From the NCBI GenBank assembly GCA_023954715.1, contig JAGSHD010000002.1:124001-188000 (forward strand): a DNA stretch of 64,000 nt. Reading direction: 5' to 3'. Positions 1 to 8,716 of the stretch are shown piece by piece; position 1 is the stretch's first letter, and every line of letters begins with the position of its first letter. The notes under the pieces were generated by a model. The model worked only from the letters and a program-made list of their open reading frames with translations. It made no database searches and was not told the origin of the DNA. A program made the position numbers and the translations under genes. This DNA is from Candidatus Cloacimonadota bacterium (GTDB taxonomy: Bacteria; Muiribacteriota; UBA6191).

Positions 1-453
1 CTCTGTATCTCCATCAGCGACACTTGAATCCGTAATATGAATAATCTTACCATGATTTTGCTCTAGAAAGTGTGGTACCACTTCACGGACCATATTATGG
101 GAACCAATTAAATTGGTCTTAATTACCGAATTAAAATTGTCTACAGAGCATTGATGGACCTTACAAACCTCACCAAATTTTGCAGCATTATTTATCAATA
201 TATTTACAGAACCAAACTCTAAAACAACCTTTTTTACCAAGTTAGATACTTGTAAAGGAATTGTAATATCGCAAGCAGCATAAAAGTAGCTACCTTCGTA
301 TTCCGCTAAAATATCATCTAATTTTCTTAGAGATTCTAGGCTACGAGCACAGATTGCTACTTTAGCCCCTTCTCTTAAGAAGGCTTTTGCTAAGAGTAAT
401 CCAAGCCCTCTGTTACCACCAGAAATAATGGCGATTTTTCCTTGAAGTCGCAT
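1..453 (-). CDS. SDR-family oxidoreductase, 3' part cut off by window edge
   Basis: Translating the minus strand from the ATG at 453 gives an open frame of 151 codons that runs off the window start, so only the N-terminal part is present. It has the short-chain dehydrogenase/reductase Rossmann pattern: a glycine-rich SGGNRGLG motif near residue 11 that binds NAD(P), a CDI motif near residue 64, the LINNAA motif near residue 91, and an ITDSS segment near residue 142 where the catalytic serine lies. The YxxxK catalytic pair would fall beyond the edge. The first glycine-motif position is Ser instead of the usual Thr. Substrate cannot be inferred; SDRs reduce or oxidise sugars, fatty acyl groups, steroids and many others. 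It is divergent from trxB, separated by about 420 bases. Confidence 0.85.
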   Translation of the reverse strand, partial: MRLQGKIAIISGGNRGLGLLLAKAFLREGAKVAICARSLESLRKLDDILAEYEGSYFYAACDITIPLQVSNLVKKVVLEFGSVNILINNAAKFGEVCKVHQCSVDNFNSVIKTNLIGSHNMVREVVPHFLEQNHGKIIHITDSSVADGDTE

Positions 454-814
454 ATTTTATTCCAAACAGGAGTTATCTCAATAATAATCTTTTCATGATT
501 TTAAACCCTTTGAAGCTCTCTACGCTTCATTATAGGCTAGATTAACCTTGCTATAACTCTTCCTCGTACCAAAGCAATGCTAGAATGAACTAGAGAAATT
601 AAAGCCCCTAATCATTTGCACTACTACAGAAAACAGCATACAACAAAAAATTACTTGAATTCAAGATTTTAAAACTTGTTCTTTTCTTTCTATAGAACAA
701 TTACCAAAAATAAAGTATCCTTCACTATTAAAACTCTTTGTTTAAAGCACAACATTGTTTTAAGTAAAAAACAGCCATTTTGGTCTACTAATCGTGACCT
801 AGATCAAAATATGA
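454..814. other. intergenic region between SDR gene and trxB promoter
   Basis: AT-rich non-coding stretch between two divergent genes. It must carry the promoter of the SDR gene. I see no RNA gene, no strong hairpin and no convincing ORF in it. Confidence 0.5.
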
Positions 815-842
815 TTTACAAATTAAATGAATAATCTATGAT
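815..842 (+). promoter_or_regulatory. sigma70-type promoter of trxB
   Basis: A -35 hexamer TTTACA (815-820, 5 of 6 consensus bases), a 16-base spacer and a -10 hexamer TATGAT (837-842, 5 of 6). The predicted transcription start is near 849, leaving a short leader before the AAGGAG ribosome-binding site (865-870) and the ATG at 876. Confidence 0.7.
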
Positions 843-858
843 GTTAAAACCATAGATT
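833..858. repeat. inverted repeat overlapping trxB -10 and start site
   Basis: A perfect 8-base inverted repeat, AATCTATG (833-840) and CATAGATT (851-858), separated by 10 bases. It covers the -10 box and predicted start of the trxB promoter, the usual place for a repressor operator. It could instead form a leader hairpin only if transcription began upstream of it. Confidence 0.6.
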
Positions 859-875
859 AACTATAAGGAGCATAT

Positions 876-1796
876 ATGCAAAAAGTAACTATTATTGGAC
901 ATGGTCCTGCAGGTTTGACAGCGGCAATTTATTCTGCAAGAGCTGGCCTAGAACCACTAGTGTTAAGCTCTAGTGCTGAACTTGGGCAACTTGATCAAAC
1001 AACAGATGTTGAAAATTTCCCTGGCTTTCCTGAAGGAATCATGGGACCTGATATTATCGTAAACATGCATAAACAAGCTGAAAGATTTGGTGCAAAGTTC
1101 AAAGCAAGCCATGTATCAGAAATCACTGGATCTGGACCATATACGCTTAAAACCGAAAGTGGAGACATTGAAACAGAGACAGTCATCGTTGCCACTGGCG
1201 CAAAACCCAGAAGATTAGGCCTAGAGTCAGAGCAAAAATATTGGGGACAAGGTGTTACAGCATGTGCAGTTTGTGATGGTTTTTTTTACAAGGACCTTGA
1301 GATTGTTGTAATTGGTGGTGGAGACTCTGCTTGTGAAGAAGCTATCTACCTAACAAAATTTGCCTCCAAAGTAACTTTGATCCACCGAAGAGACAAGTTA
1401 AGAGCGTCTAAAGTGATGGCGGATAAGGTCATCGCACATCCTCAAGTAGACATCTTATGGAACAAAAACGTAAAAGAAATCCTAGGAAACGAAGACGATG
1501 GTGTTACTGGAGCAATCTTAACAGACTCTGTTACAAACGAAGATTCTACTCTGAATTTTTCTGGTTTCTTTTTGTCCATTGGCCATTTACCTAACACGGA
1601 CTTTTTAGATGGATTTTTAGATAGAGATGAAGAAGGCTATGTTATAGTACAATCAGGTAGTACTAAAACATCAAAAGAAGGTATTTTTTCAGCAGGAGAC
1701 TTGTCCGATAAAGTATATCGTCAAGCTATCACTGCTGCTGGACAAGGCTGTATGTCTGCTATTGACGCAGAACGATATATAGCTGAAAAAGAGTAA
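876..1796 (+). CDS. trxB: thioredoxin-disulfide reductase TrxB
   Basis: A 306-residue low-molecular-weight thioredoxin reductase of normal family length. It uses NADPH and FAD to reduce thioredoxin in the cytoplasm. The N-terminal FAD-binding motif GHGPAG is at residues 8-13, the redox-active CAVC motif at 130-133, the NADPH-binding GGGDSA at about 147-152 followed by the HRRDKLRAS segment at about 170-178, and the C-terminal FAD motif GIFSAGD near residue 268. Start chosen at ATG 876 because AAGGAG lies five bases upstream. It is a single-gene unit with its own promoter, an operator-like dyad and a strong downstream terminator, so it is probably regulated independently, perhaps by redox state (inference). 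Ferredoxin- or ferredoxin-NADP-reductase-like relatives share this fold, but the CxxC and HRRD motifs favour true TrxB. Confidence 0.95.
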   Translation: MQKVTIIGHGPAGLTAAIYSARAGLEPLVLSSSAELGQLDQTTDVENFPGFPEGIMGPDIIVNMHKQAERFGAKFKASHVSEITGSGPYTLKTESGDIETETVIVATGAKPRRLGLESEQKYWGQGVTACAVCDGFFYKDLEIVVIGGGDSACEEAIYLTKFASKVTLIHRRDKLRASKVMADKVIAHPQVDILWNKNVKEILGNEDDGVTGAILTDSVTNEDSTLNFSGFFLSIGHLPNTDFLDGFLDRDEEGYVIVQSGSTKTSKEGIFSAGDLSDKVYRQAITAAGQGCMSAIDAERYIAEKE

Positions 1797-1823
1797 TACA
1801 AACTCCTTGTCTTATATTTTTAT

Positions 1824-1870
1824 AAATCCACAAGCACCAGAAATTTATTTTTGCTCTTGTGGATTTTTAT
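1824..1870 (+). terminator. Rho-independent terminator after trxB
   Basis: A perfect 11-bp stem, AAATCCACAAG (1824-1834) with CTTGTGGATTT (1856-1866), a 21-base loop, and a T-rich tail continuing to 1870. It lies 27 bases after the trxB stop codon. Confidence 0.8.
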
Positions 1871-2193
1871 ATGAATAGCAATTAACAGTCTATAACCACA
1901 ACTGTACCTTAAATCTCTTCACTTTGTTTGACGACCGTATAACAGCCGTTATAGTATTTAATTTCGTTTTCTGAAGTGACATCTGAGAGGTCTATAAAAA
2001 TAAGCTTTTAAGTGTGATTGATAATAACCTTTATATGGGTCGCTTATCATCTAAAAATATATATTTTTAATTTTTGATTTTATCCACTCAGTTAAAAAAC
2101 AGTAAGATCATTTGCATTTGGATATAAATAGTTTACAATTTAGAAATTAATAAACACCAGTGTTTTTGGATATAGGCTTAGCTCGAGGTTTTA
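1871..2193. other. intergenic region before unknown gene
   Basis: AT-rich non-coding stretch between the trxB terminator and the next gene. I see no RNA gene or strong structure. It presumably holds the promoter of the two-gene unit starting at 2194. Confidence 0.4.
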
Positions 2194-2556
2194 GTGATAA
2201 TACCAATTTTAGAAAAAATAGATACATACCTAAGTGATGATTCTTTAAGCTTTTTTATAATGGAACCAGTCGGTTTGCCCTGTTTTTTACAATTCGCAAA
2301 AATTGGTGATGAAGTAATCTTAGATATTCCTAGCTCTAATTTTTTTAGTGATGGAATGGATCTTCAATTAACTGAGTTATTAAAAATGAAATATAATAAA
2401 GCCGCCACTACTCAAAAAGAAGAAGATCGCGTGACTAGTTATCAAGTGCGTTTTTCAAAGCCAGAGTCCAACAAAATGTGTTATATAGTGAAAGATATTT
2501 TTCATAGTATCTTGTTAGTCAATGAAGACTCCAACCTAACTATTGTAATGAGGTAA
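2194..2556 (+). CDS. unknown protein paired with CheX-like gene
   Basis: A 120-residue protein that I do not recognise. It begins with GTG, preceded by a short AGG (2186-2188). It is soluble-looking, with no signal peptide or membrane segment, and the pattern of hydrophobic strands (FFIMEP, CFLQFAKIGD, VILDIPSSNFF, ILLVNEDSNLTIVM) suggests a small alpha/beta domain, which is inference only. The stop is two bases before the start of the CheX-like gene, so the two are almost certainly co-transcribed and possibly translationally coupled. A role in sensing or chemotaxis-type signalling is guilt by association only. Confidence 0.7.
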   Translation: MIIPILEKIDTYLSDDSLSFFIMEPVGLPCFLQFAKIGDEVILDIPSSNFFSDGMDLQLTELLKMKYNKAATTQKEEDRVTSYQVRFSKPESNKMCYIVKDIFHSILLVNEDSNLTIVMR

Positions 2557-2558
2557 AC

Positions 2559-3035
2559 ATGATAGCAGACACCGATTTTTCCAGTTTTTTTGTTAGAGGA
2601 TTAAAGTCTGTCTTCAAAGAGTATGCTATTGAGCTTGATAGTCAGCCAGAAGCAAAGCTACATGACAATAAATACATAGAAACATCAGGAGTAGATATTT
2701 TAATCTACTTATTCGAAGAAATAGAAGGCTTTTGTGTATTGTCTTTTGCTGTGGATGTTGCTACAAATATCACCCGCTCTATTGATATGGACCCCGACTC
2801 CGTAGACGATCAAATTACTAGAGAAGCAATGGCTGAAATAGGTAACCTAGCAGCTGCAAGAGCCAGTGCATTTTTAGCTAAGTCCAATGTAAAGACCAAC
2901 ATTTCTCCACCCAGTGTATTTTGGGGTAAAGGCTCCCATATATACTCTATGGTACCCAATCTTACTCGTACCTTGTTTCATACGCAATACGGAGTTGTAA
3001 CACTCTTTTCTTCGGTTCGACTTAGAAAAAAATAG
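2559..3035 (+). CDS. CheX/CheC-like phosphatase domain protein
   Basis: A 158-residue protein resembling the CheX family, which dephosphorylates phospho-CheY in bacterial chemotaxis. The supporting segment is EAMAEIGNLAAARASAFLA (about residues 90-108). It fits the CheC/CheX/FliY active-site pattern in which a Glu and an Asn are two residues apart on one helix (E-x2-N, here EIGN), followed by the helix packing against an SPPSV-type strand. The upstream position that is usually Ser or Asp is Glu here. It lies two bases downstream of an unknown gene. No cheA, cheY or receptor gene is present in the window, so the partner is unknown; stand-alone CheX-like domains also occur in non-chemotaxis signalling. 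Confidence 0.65.
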   Translation: MIADTDFSSFFVRGLKSVFKEYAIELDSQPEAKLHDNKYIETSGVDILIYLFEEIEGFCVLSFAVDVATNITRSIDMDPDSVDDQITREAMAEIGNLAAARASAFLAKSNVKTNISPPSVFWGKGSHIYSMVPNLTRTLFHTQYGVVTLFSSVRLRKK

Positions 3036-3103
3036 TTGTCTAGTTTAGACTGTAAATTTGTCAATAAAACTACAAAAGCGCAATTATACGGGAGTTTTTA
3101 ACT

Positions 3104-4408
3104 TTACTGATGCTGCTTAATCACTTGATTAGCAAACAATTGATTAAAATAGTTCATAGACTCTGTATGCTCCATTAAAACGGGTACCATCTCAGTAAAA
3201 GAATGTTCTTTTATTGCTAAAACCGCATGATAGACTGTTTTGTCACAACCGCTCTCTAGTGCACCCTCAAATAATGAATATAACTCTTCAACTCGATACC
3301 TAGCAATACCACCAAGAATCATAGATTTGATAAACAACGAGTTTTCTTTGTTGAAAGCTTCTTGAACCAAGCTTTTATGAAAAACATAATCTTTGTTTGT
3401 CATTGCCTTGATCATAGCAGCTCTTTGTTCTTCATCGGCTGAATTCAAAGAATCAAAGTAAGACTTTCTAAAATCAATTGCAGCTTTTTCTTTTTCTGAT
3501 AGAACCGGTTTATTTGCATGAGATTTGATCTGATCTAAACAAAAGTGAATTAGTTTTAAATGAGGTCTAAAGCAATCTTGATCTGACATCCAATTTAAAA
3601 TTTCAATTGCTCGAATTTTAATTTTTTGGTTTTCATCGTGTATACAAACCCGACTCACTAAAACAATAGCTTGTTTTCTTTTCACGAAGCGAACTAATTC
3701 TAAAGCATTTTTTCTTTCAACCACTGTTTCTGATTCTAATTTAAACTCTAAAAAGCTCAATATTTTTTCAGAGTCCATTTCCAAAAATCGAAACAGAGGT
3801 TCTTTTTTAATTCCATTTCCTTGAAAAATTTCAAAAAACAATTCTTCCAAATGATAATCTAACAAAGTATTCATTTTATGATTACTCTGAGCTTTGATAC
3901 TTGGATTTTCATGAATATGCGTTGGTACTACTTGGGAGTGTAGGCCTTCCATAGCTAGAATAGAAGCGCTAAGTCGTTTTTCGATGTTTGTTGGAATGTC
4001 AATATTTTTCAGTTTTTTAAGAAGCTCTCCCTTCCACAACCGAATATGCTCATTATATGAACTTTTATTTGCAGGGTATAAACCTCTTTTAAGCTGCTCT
4101 TGTCTTTCTTTTTCTACAGCTGTTAATAAAAATACCACTCGATCAACTAAGGGAGCTAGTACTCTTCTCTCTACAAATTCGGCCTTTCCTTCGCGGTCTC
4201 TAAGCTTTGTTAAGAGCTTTAACAGCAAAGAAGAATCATATCTTTCAAATAAATTTTGACGTTCGTGAAAAGACAGATGAGGCATCAATCGTAACTGATA
4301 GTATTTCTCATCTATATAGGCTTTTAACTTTTCTAAGTTTTGAAAACCTAAGTCTTTGTCGTCATTTTCTAATAATTTGGCAGAATTCATTAGCCTATCT
4401 ATCGACAA
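3104..4408 (-). CDS. HEAT-like helical repeat protein, function unknown
   Basis: A 434-residue, apparently cytoplasmic, almost entirely helical protein without a signal peptide. The first 160 residues are charged and probably coiled (for example FVERRVLAPLVDRVVFLLTAVEKERQEQ, given here only as positions about 79-106). From about residue 190 onward there are helix pairs resembling HEAT/armadillo repeats, such as ALELVRFVKRKQAIVLVSRV and the segment ending IEILNWMSDQD. Such repeats make protein-binding solenoids. It is one of four HEAT-type proteins in the window but the least regular. It is convergent with the CheX-like gene and divergent from the radical SAM-glycosyltransferase operon. No enzymatic motif is visible. 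Confidence 0.7.
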   Translation of the reverse strand: MSIDRLMNSAKLLENDDKDLGFQNLEKLKAYIDEKYYQLRLMPHLSFHERQNLFERYDSSLLLKLLTKLRDREGKAEFVERRVLAPLVDRVVFLLTAVEKERQEQLKRGLYPANKSSYNEHIRLWKGELLKKLKNIDIPTNIEKRLSASILAMEGLHSQVVPTHIHENPSIKAQSNHKMNTLLDYHLEELFFEIFQGNGIKKEPLFRFLEMDSEKILSFLEFKLESETVVERKNALELVRFVKRKQAIVLVSRVCIHDENQKIKIRAIEILNWMSDQDCFRPHLKLIHFCLDQIKSHANKPVLSEKEKAAIDFRKSYFDSLNSADEEQRAAMIKAMTNKDYVFHKSLVQEAFNKENSLFIKSMILGGIARYRVEELYSLFEGALESGCDKTVYHAVLAIKEHSFTEMVPVLMEHTESMNYFNQLFANQVIKQHQ

Positions 4409-4681
4409 AAGTTATGTATATTTTTAACTTTTTGTATTAATACAGCTCTAAACCCTTACTTTATCGCTATAAATTTGTGTCATAATAAGAGATATTTAAT
4501 AGAATAGTCTATTTTTATTCTTACTTTTTGAAACAAATGTAATTTAAAAGGTACTATGTTTGTATTCATACAAAACCATCTGATAGACTATAGACACTCA
4601 CTAAATTTAAATAGAATGATTGTAAGTTAATAGTAGTTCTAAGTTAAATTTAGCTAAATTTTTAAAAAAGCAGCGACCTAT

Positions 4682-7108
4682 ATGAATATTCTATTATCTA
4701 ATCCACCATGGACTAAAAAAGGCCCTTACTATGCAGTAAGAGCCGGTTCAAGATGGCCACATTTTGAAAATGATGATTTTGACTACATGCCATTTCCATT
4801 TTTCTTGGCTCATGCCACATCATTACTAGAGCACAATGGCTATGAGCCTAAGTTGATCGACTCACTCGCCTTAAAACAAAGTCGTGAAGATTTTTTAAAA
4901 GAAGTAGACAAATTTCAACCTAAACTCGTTGTTATGGAGATCTCCTCTTTTTCTATGAAGAGTGACTTAGAGCTCGCTGCACTTATAAAAAAATCACACC
5001 CAGACTCTATTATTGCATTCGCAGGTTTAGCCAATGAAATGAAAGAAGAAGAGTTTGTTAGAAACAGCAACAATGTCGATTACTGTTTAGTTGGTGAATA
5101 CGAAGAGACTCTTTTAGATTTAATTAGAAGCATTGAAGCAGATAAAGAGCCTATCGGGATGGCTGGACTAACTTTTATTCAAAAAGATGGTAAGTTTTCT
5201 GGATTTACAAGACGCTCACTCAACGGAAGCATTGATGACTATCCTTGGCCATCACGAGACCAACTCCCCATGGAAAACTACCATGATGAACCAGGAAACA
5301 TCCCCCTTCCATCGGTTCAAATGTGGGCTAGTAGAGGCTGTCCCTACAAATGTATTTTTTGTGCTTGGCCGCAAATTATGTACGGTAACAATGATTACCG
5401 CTCTCGAAATATCATTGATTTAGCAGATGAATTTGAATGGTTAGTCACAGAATGTGGCTATAAATCTGTTTATTTTGATGATGATACTTTTAATGTTAAC
5501 AAAAAACGAATTCGTGAGTTTTGTAACGAACTCATAAAAAGAGGAATCAAAGTACCTTGGGCTGCTATGTGTAGAGCAGACCTTGTGGATGAAAGTCTAC
5601 TCAAGGTCATGAAAAAATCTGGTGTCAAAGCTGTAAAATATGGCCTAGAATCTGCTGATCAAACAGCAGTAGATCAAATGCAAAAAAGACTGGATCTTAA
5701 AAAAGCTATTGAAAACATCCGTTTGACCCACAATCATGGAATAAAAACCCATTTAACTTTTATGTTTGGACTACCAGGTGAAACTAGAGAGTCTTGCCAA
5801 GCAACCCTTGACTTGGCACTTGATCTTAACCCTGAAAGCCTACAATTAACAGTAGCCTCTCCTTTTCCTGGGTCAGTTTTCATGAAACAGCTCAAAGAAA
5901 CTGGCCATCTTGTTAAGGATGTTACTGACGCAGATGGTATGAGAACCTCCTGTGTCCGTACAGAAGCAATGTCTCATGAGGAGCTCGAAGATTTTGTAGC
6001 TCATGCTCAAAACGAGTGGATGATTCACGTTTCCAAAAGAAATAGAGTCAAAACACCTGTTGCAAATCAAAAAGATCCTTTGGTCTCTGTTATTATTCCT
6101 AACTTTAATGGAGAAGCATTCCTTCGAAATGCAGTACACTCTATCGTTCATCAAACATGGAAAAACACAGAAATCATCGTTGTTGATAACAACTCTAGTG
6201 ATAAATCTATTTCTATAATAAAAAATGAGTTTCCTGATGTAAAAGTGATGTCACTTAACTCTAACACTGGTTTTGCTGCTGCAGTTAATACAGGTGTTCG
6301 TGTTGCACAAGGGGATTATATTTCTTTTTTCAACAATGATGCGCAAGCCAAGCCTAACTGGATTGAAACCCTAATCAACGCTATTAAAAACGAGGATGAA
6401 ATTGGCTTTGCTGCAAGTCGTGTTTTAAGTCAACATGATACAAGATTGATTGATTCTGCCGGTGATGGTATTACATCGTCGGGTAAGTGCTTTAATATCG
6501 GTAATGCAAACTTAGATAGCCCACAATTTTCAAAACAAAGATGGGTTTTTGGAGCAACTGGAGCAGCTAGCTTCTACAAGAAAACTGCTCTACTAGAAGC
6601 TGGCGAGCTGGACGAGGACTTTTACATGTATCTTGAGGATGTGGATCTTAGCTTTAGACTACAAACTCTTGGGTATAAGTGCCTATACGTCCCTGAAGCT
6701 GTTGTAACCCATATAGGATCTGCAACTGCAAACTCTTATCCCGGTCTTAAAACCTATTATTTAAGCCGCAATTTGATCTCGCTTTTGGTAAAAAATGTAC
6801 CTAAAAGCTTAATTAAACTAAACTTCATACCTTTTCTTGGTCATTTATTTTATATGTTTTTCTATCAGCTCTTAATCAACCGTGAGCCAGTATCTTTTGT
6901 AAGAGGCCTATATCACGGAATTCAAATGATTGAGTCCAACATTAGAAAAAGAAAGATTATCCTTGGAGGTCGCCGAATCACGGATGAGGAGTATCTTAAT
7001 ATTTTTCACTTTGGAGATGTTAACTATAAGTTGACTAAAAAAATGAGGCAAAGTGCTCCTTCTTCAAAGCACATTGAAATTACTAAGGCTAGAGTAGAAA
7101 GTGCATAA
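4682..7108 (+). CDS. B12-binding radical SAM protein fused to GT2 glycosyltransferase
   Basis: An 808-residue fusion. Residues about 1-150 resemble a cobalamin-binding Rossmann domain. Residues about 200-440 are a radical SAM domain with the 4Fe-4S motif C220-x3-C224-x2-C227 (SRGCPYKCIFC), then DDDTF and FGLPGET segments typical of the BchE-like group. From residue 467 (LVSVIIPNFNG) a complete family-2 glycosyltransferase follows, with the nucleotide-sugar motifs VVDNNSSD and FFNNDA and the acceptor-site motif YLEDVDLSFR. Its C-terminal tail resembles rhamnosyltransferase-type proteins. Radical SAM/B12 enzymes of this group methylate or rearrange unactivated carbons; the fusion suggests modification and transfer of a sugar or lipid in envelope glycan synthesis (inference). 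It overlaps the next gene, an O-antigen-ligase-like protein, by eight bases, so they form an operon. Confidence 0.9.
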   Translation: MNILLSNPPWTKKGPYYAVRAGSRWPHFENDDFDYMPFPFFLAHATSLLEHNGYEPKLIDSLALKQSREDFLKEVDKFQPKLVVMEISSFSMKSDLELAALIKKSHPDSIIAFAGLANEMKEEEFVRNSNNVDYCLVGEYEETLLDLIRSIEADKEPIGMAGLTFIQKDGKFSGFTRRSLNGSIDDYPWPSRDQLPMENYHDEPGNIPLPSVQMWASRGCPYKCIFCAWPQIMYGNNDYRSRNIIDLADEFEWLVTECGYKSVYFDDDTFNVNKKRIREFCNELIKRGIKVPWAAMCRADLVDESLLKVMKKSGVKAVKYGLESADQTAVDQMQKRLDLKKAIENIRLTHNHGIKTHLTFMFGLPGETRESCQATLDLALDLNPESLQLTVASPFPGSVFMKQLKETGHLVKDVTDADGMRTSCVRTEAMSHEELEDFVAHAQNEWMIHVSKRNRVKTPVANQKDPLVSVIIPNFNGEAFLRNAVHSIVHQTWKNTEIIVVDNNSSDKSISIIKNEFPDVKVMSLNSNTGFAAAVNTGVRVAQGDYISFFNNDAQAKPNWIETLINAIKNEDEIGFAASRVLSQHDTRLIDSAGDGITSSGKCFNIGNANLDSPQFSKQRWVFGATGAASFYKKTALLEAGELDEDFYMYLEDVDLSFRLQTLGYKCLYVPEAVVTHIGSATANSYPGLKTYYLSRNLISLLVKNVPKSLIKLNFIPFLGHLFYMFFYQLLINREPVSFVRGLYHGIQMIESNIRKRKIILGGRRITDEEYLNIFHFGDVNYKLTKKMRQSAPSSKHIEITKARVESA

Positions 7109-8231
7109 GGTTTTGTGGGTTTTTTACTTCACAGTAGCTCCATTTTTATATACTCAGCAAAGTTTTGATAGCTTTGCTTTGAAGCAATCATTTTTTTTGC
7201 TAGTTCTTGCTATTCAGTCGATTTTTTTCTTTTATTGTTCTAAAAGTAGTTCTTTATTTTTTCGCTTAAAGCACTTTGACTACATAGTGCTATTTTATTT
7301 TTTACTACGACTTGTAAGCTCATTTACTTATATCCCTGAGTTAGGTCTTTTTCCTTCTCTAGCAACCCTATCATTTGAGCTATTTCTATTCATTTTTTAT
7401 CTGCAACTTCGTATATTACGATTAGATTATCAAACTCTGGATTTAAGTATTAAGGCTTTAACTTACAGTAGTTTTATCGTGTTTTTATTACAGGCTTTTT
7501 CTTTGTTAAAGCCACTTCACAATACCCATCGCTTTGATGCGAACTTTTTTCACCCCAATGTCCTTGGTATTACTTTTTGCTCTATACTCATCTATTTTCA
7601 TAGTAAGAATGAAAGCAATAAAGTACTCTATATTTTTGCTATTACCCTACTTTTAGTTAGTTTCTCTAAAACTGCTTATTTAATTTACTGTTTCTATCTT
7701 TTAGGTGGTGCTATATATAATAGGAGCAACTCACAAAAGCTATTTAAAATGCTGCTATTTATTAGTTTTGCCTATGTTTTTTTTACTCTAAATAATCAAG
7801 ATCCCTTATCACAGTTTCGCAATCAGTTGAGTCAAGCTCTCAGCATTAAGTCTCAGATTTTTAAAGCCACAAGCCAAGCTATAGTTGATCAACCCCTTGG
7901 ATATGGTACTGGACTCTTTGCATACAAAATACAAAGGTTTTTACCGGATACATTTCATCATTTGTTTCCAAACCCAAATCATCACACTTTATACAAAGCG
8001 CATAACTTCATTCTAGAAATAGGATTTGAGTCGGGCTTGTTGGCCTTTTTTCTTTTAATTTATGCCATATTATATTTGATAAGTTTTGAAAAATCCCCTG
8101 TCCGTTCGTGTTTGTTGACTCTTGTAATAACCTCCATGTTTTCTATTCACTTAAATTATCCTGAGTCTCAAATATTCTTTATGTTTTTACTTGCCGCCTT
8201 AAGCTCCTCAAAGGATTACTTATATGATTAA
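7101..8231 (+). CDS. O-antigen ligase/polymerase-like membrane protein
   Basis: A 376-residue polytopic membrane protein with about ten hydrophobic segments and few charges. The large periplasmic loop between late membrane segments contains FHHLFPNPNHHTLYKAHNFILEIGFESG (about residues 295-322; shown only by its key words HNFILE and GFESG), which matches the H-N-x-xLE pattern of the Wzy_C/O-antigen ligase superfamily, WaaL and Wzy. These join or polymerise lipid-linked glycans at the periplasmic face. Start is GTG at 7101 inside the end of the preceding fusion gene (8-base overlap), and its stop overlaps the following gene by eight bases, so all three are translationally coupled. The glycan is unknown; teichuronic- or glycoprotein-type ligases have the same fold. 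Confidence 0.75.
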   Translation: MHKVLWVFYFTVAPFLYTQQSFDSFALKQSFFLLVLAIQSIFFFYCSKSSSLFFRLKHFDYIVLFYFLLRLVSSFTYIPELGLFPSLATLSFELFLFIFYLQLRILRLDYQTLDLSIKALTYSSFIVFLLQAFSLLKPLHNTHRFDANFFHPNVLGITFCSILIYFHSKNESNKVLYIFAITLLLVSFSKTAYLIYCFYLLGGAIYNRSNSQKLFKMLLFISFAYVFFTLNNQDPLSQFRNQLSQALSIKSQIFKATSQAIVDQPLGYGTGLFAYKIQRFLPDTFHHLFPNPNHHTLYKAHNFILEIGFESGLLAFFLLIYAILYLISFEKSPVRSCLLTLVITSMFSIHLNYPESQIFFMFLLAALSSSKDYLYD

Positions 8232-8715
8232 AAGCATTTTTAGATATCTTTGTCCATGCATAGGGCTTTTTGCTCTTTATTTAGCTTTAAATCTATTTAG
8301 GAGTCAAGTTTCAGTCAAGAATCATCAATATCAATTACAAAACGAAGACTTTAGTCAAAAATTTCTAATTTCACAACTATCTGATTTAAGATTACGTGAT
8401 GAATACATGGAGTTTATAAGAAATGTAAACCTAGGAAACAGTCAAAAATCCCATAGTTATCATAGTATATTTACAAAGTACTTTAAGGGATATCTTGAAC
8501 CAAACCGACTTTTAGCTTACCTTTTTATACGAAAAAAAGAGTATAAAAAAGCGTTAAACGAGGTAAACATTGCCATTGACAATCATCCATACTTTTACGT
8601 GAATTACTTGCTAAAATCTGATATAGAAAAGCAGTTAAAAATAGATTTCACGCAATCCTTGCAAACAGCAAATCAATTGCAACTAAGGGATAAACACTTT
8701 AGAGAAGCTAATTAG
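8224..8715 (+). CDS. small membrane-anchored protein with TPR-like end
   Basis: A 163-residue protein with one hydrophobic segment at residues about 8-26, followed by a polar, helical periplasmic-type domain. The final part (NRLLAYLFIRKKEYKKALNEVNIAIDNHPYF, residues about 98-128) looks like one TPR helix pair: an aromatic-rich helix, a KKEYKKAL turn and a hydrophobic second helix. O-antigen ligase-like proteins often have a C-terminal or neighbouring TPR region, so this may be that partner (inference). It overlaps the ligase-like gene by eight bases and ends one base before the convergent pilin cassette. No catalytic motif is visible. Confidence 0.7.
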   Translation: MIKSIFRYLCPCIGLFALYLALNLFRSQVSVKNHQYQLQNEDFSQKFLISQLSDLRLRDEYMEFIRNVNLGNSQKSHSYHSIFTKYFKGYLEPNRLLAYLFIRKKEYKKALNEVNIAIDNHPYFYVNYLLKSDIEKQLKIDFTQSLQTANQLQLRDKHFREAN

Positions 8716-8716
8716 A

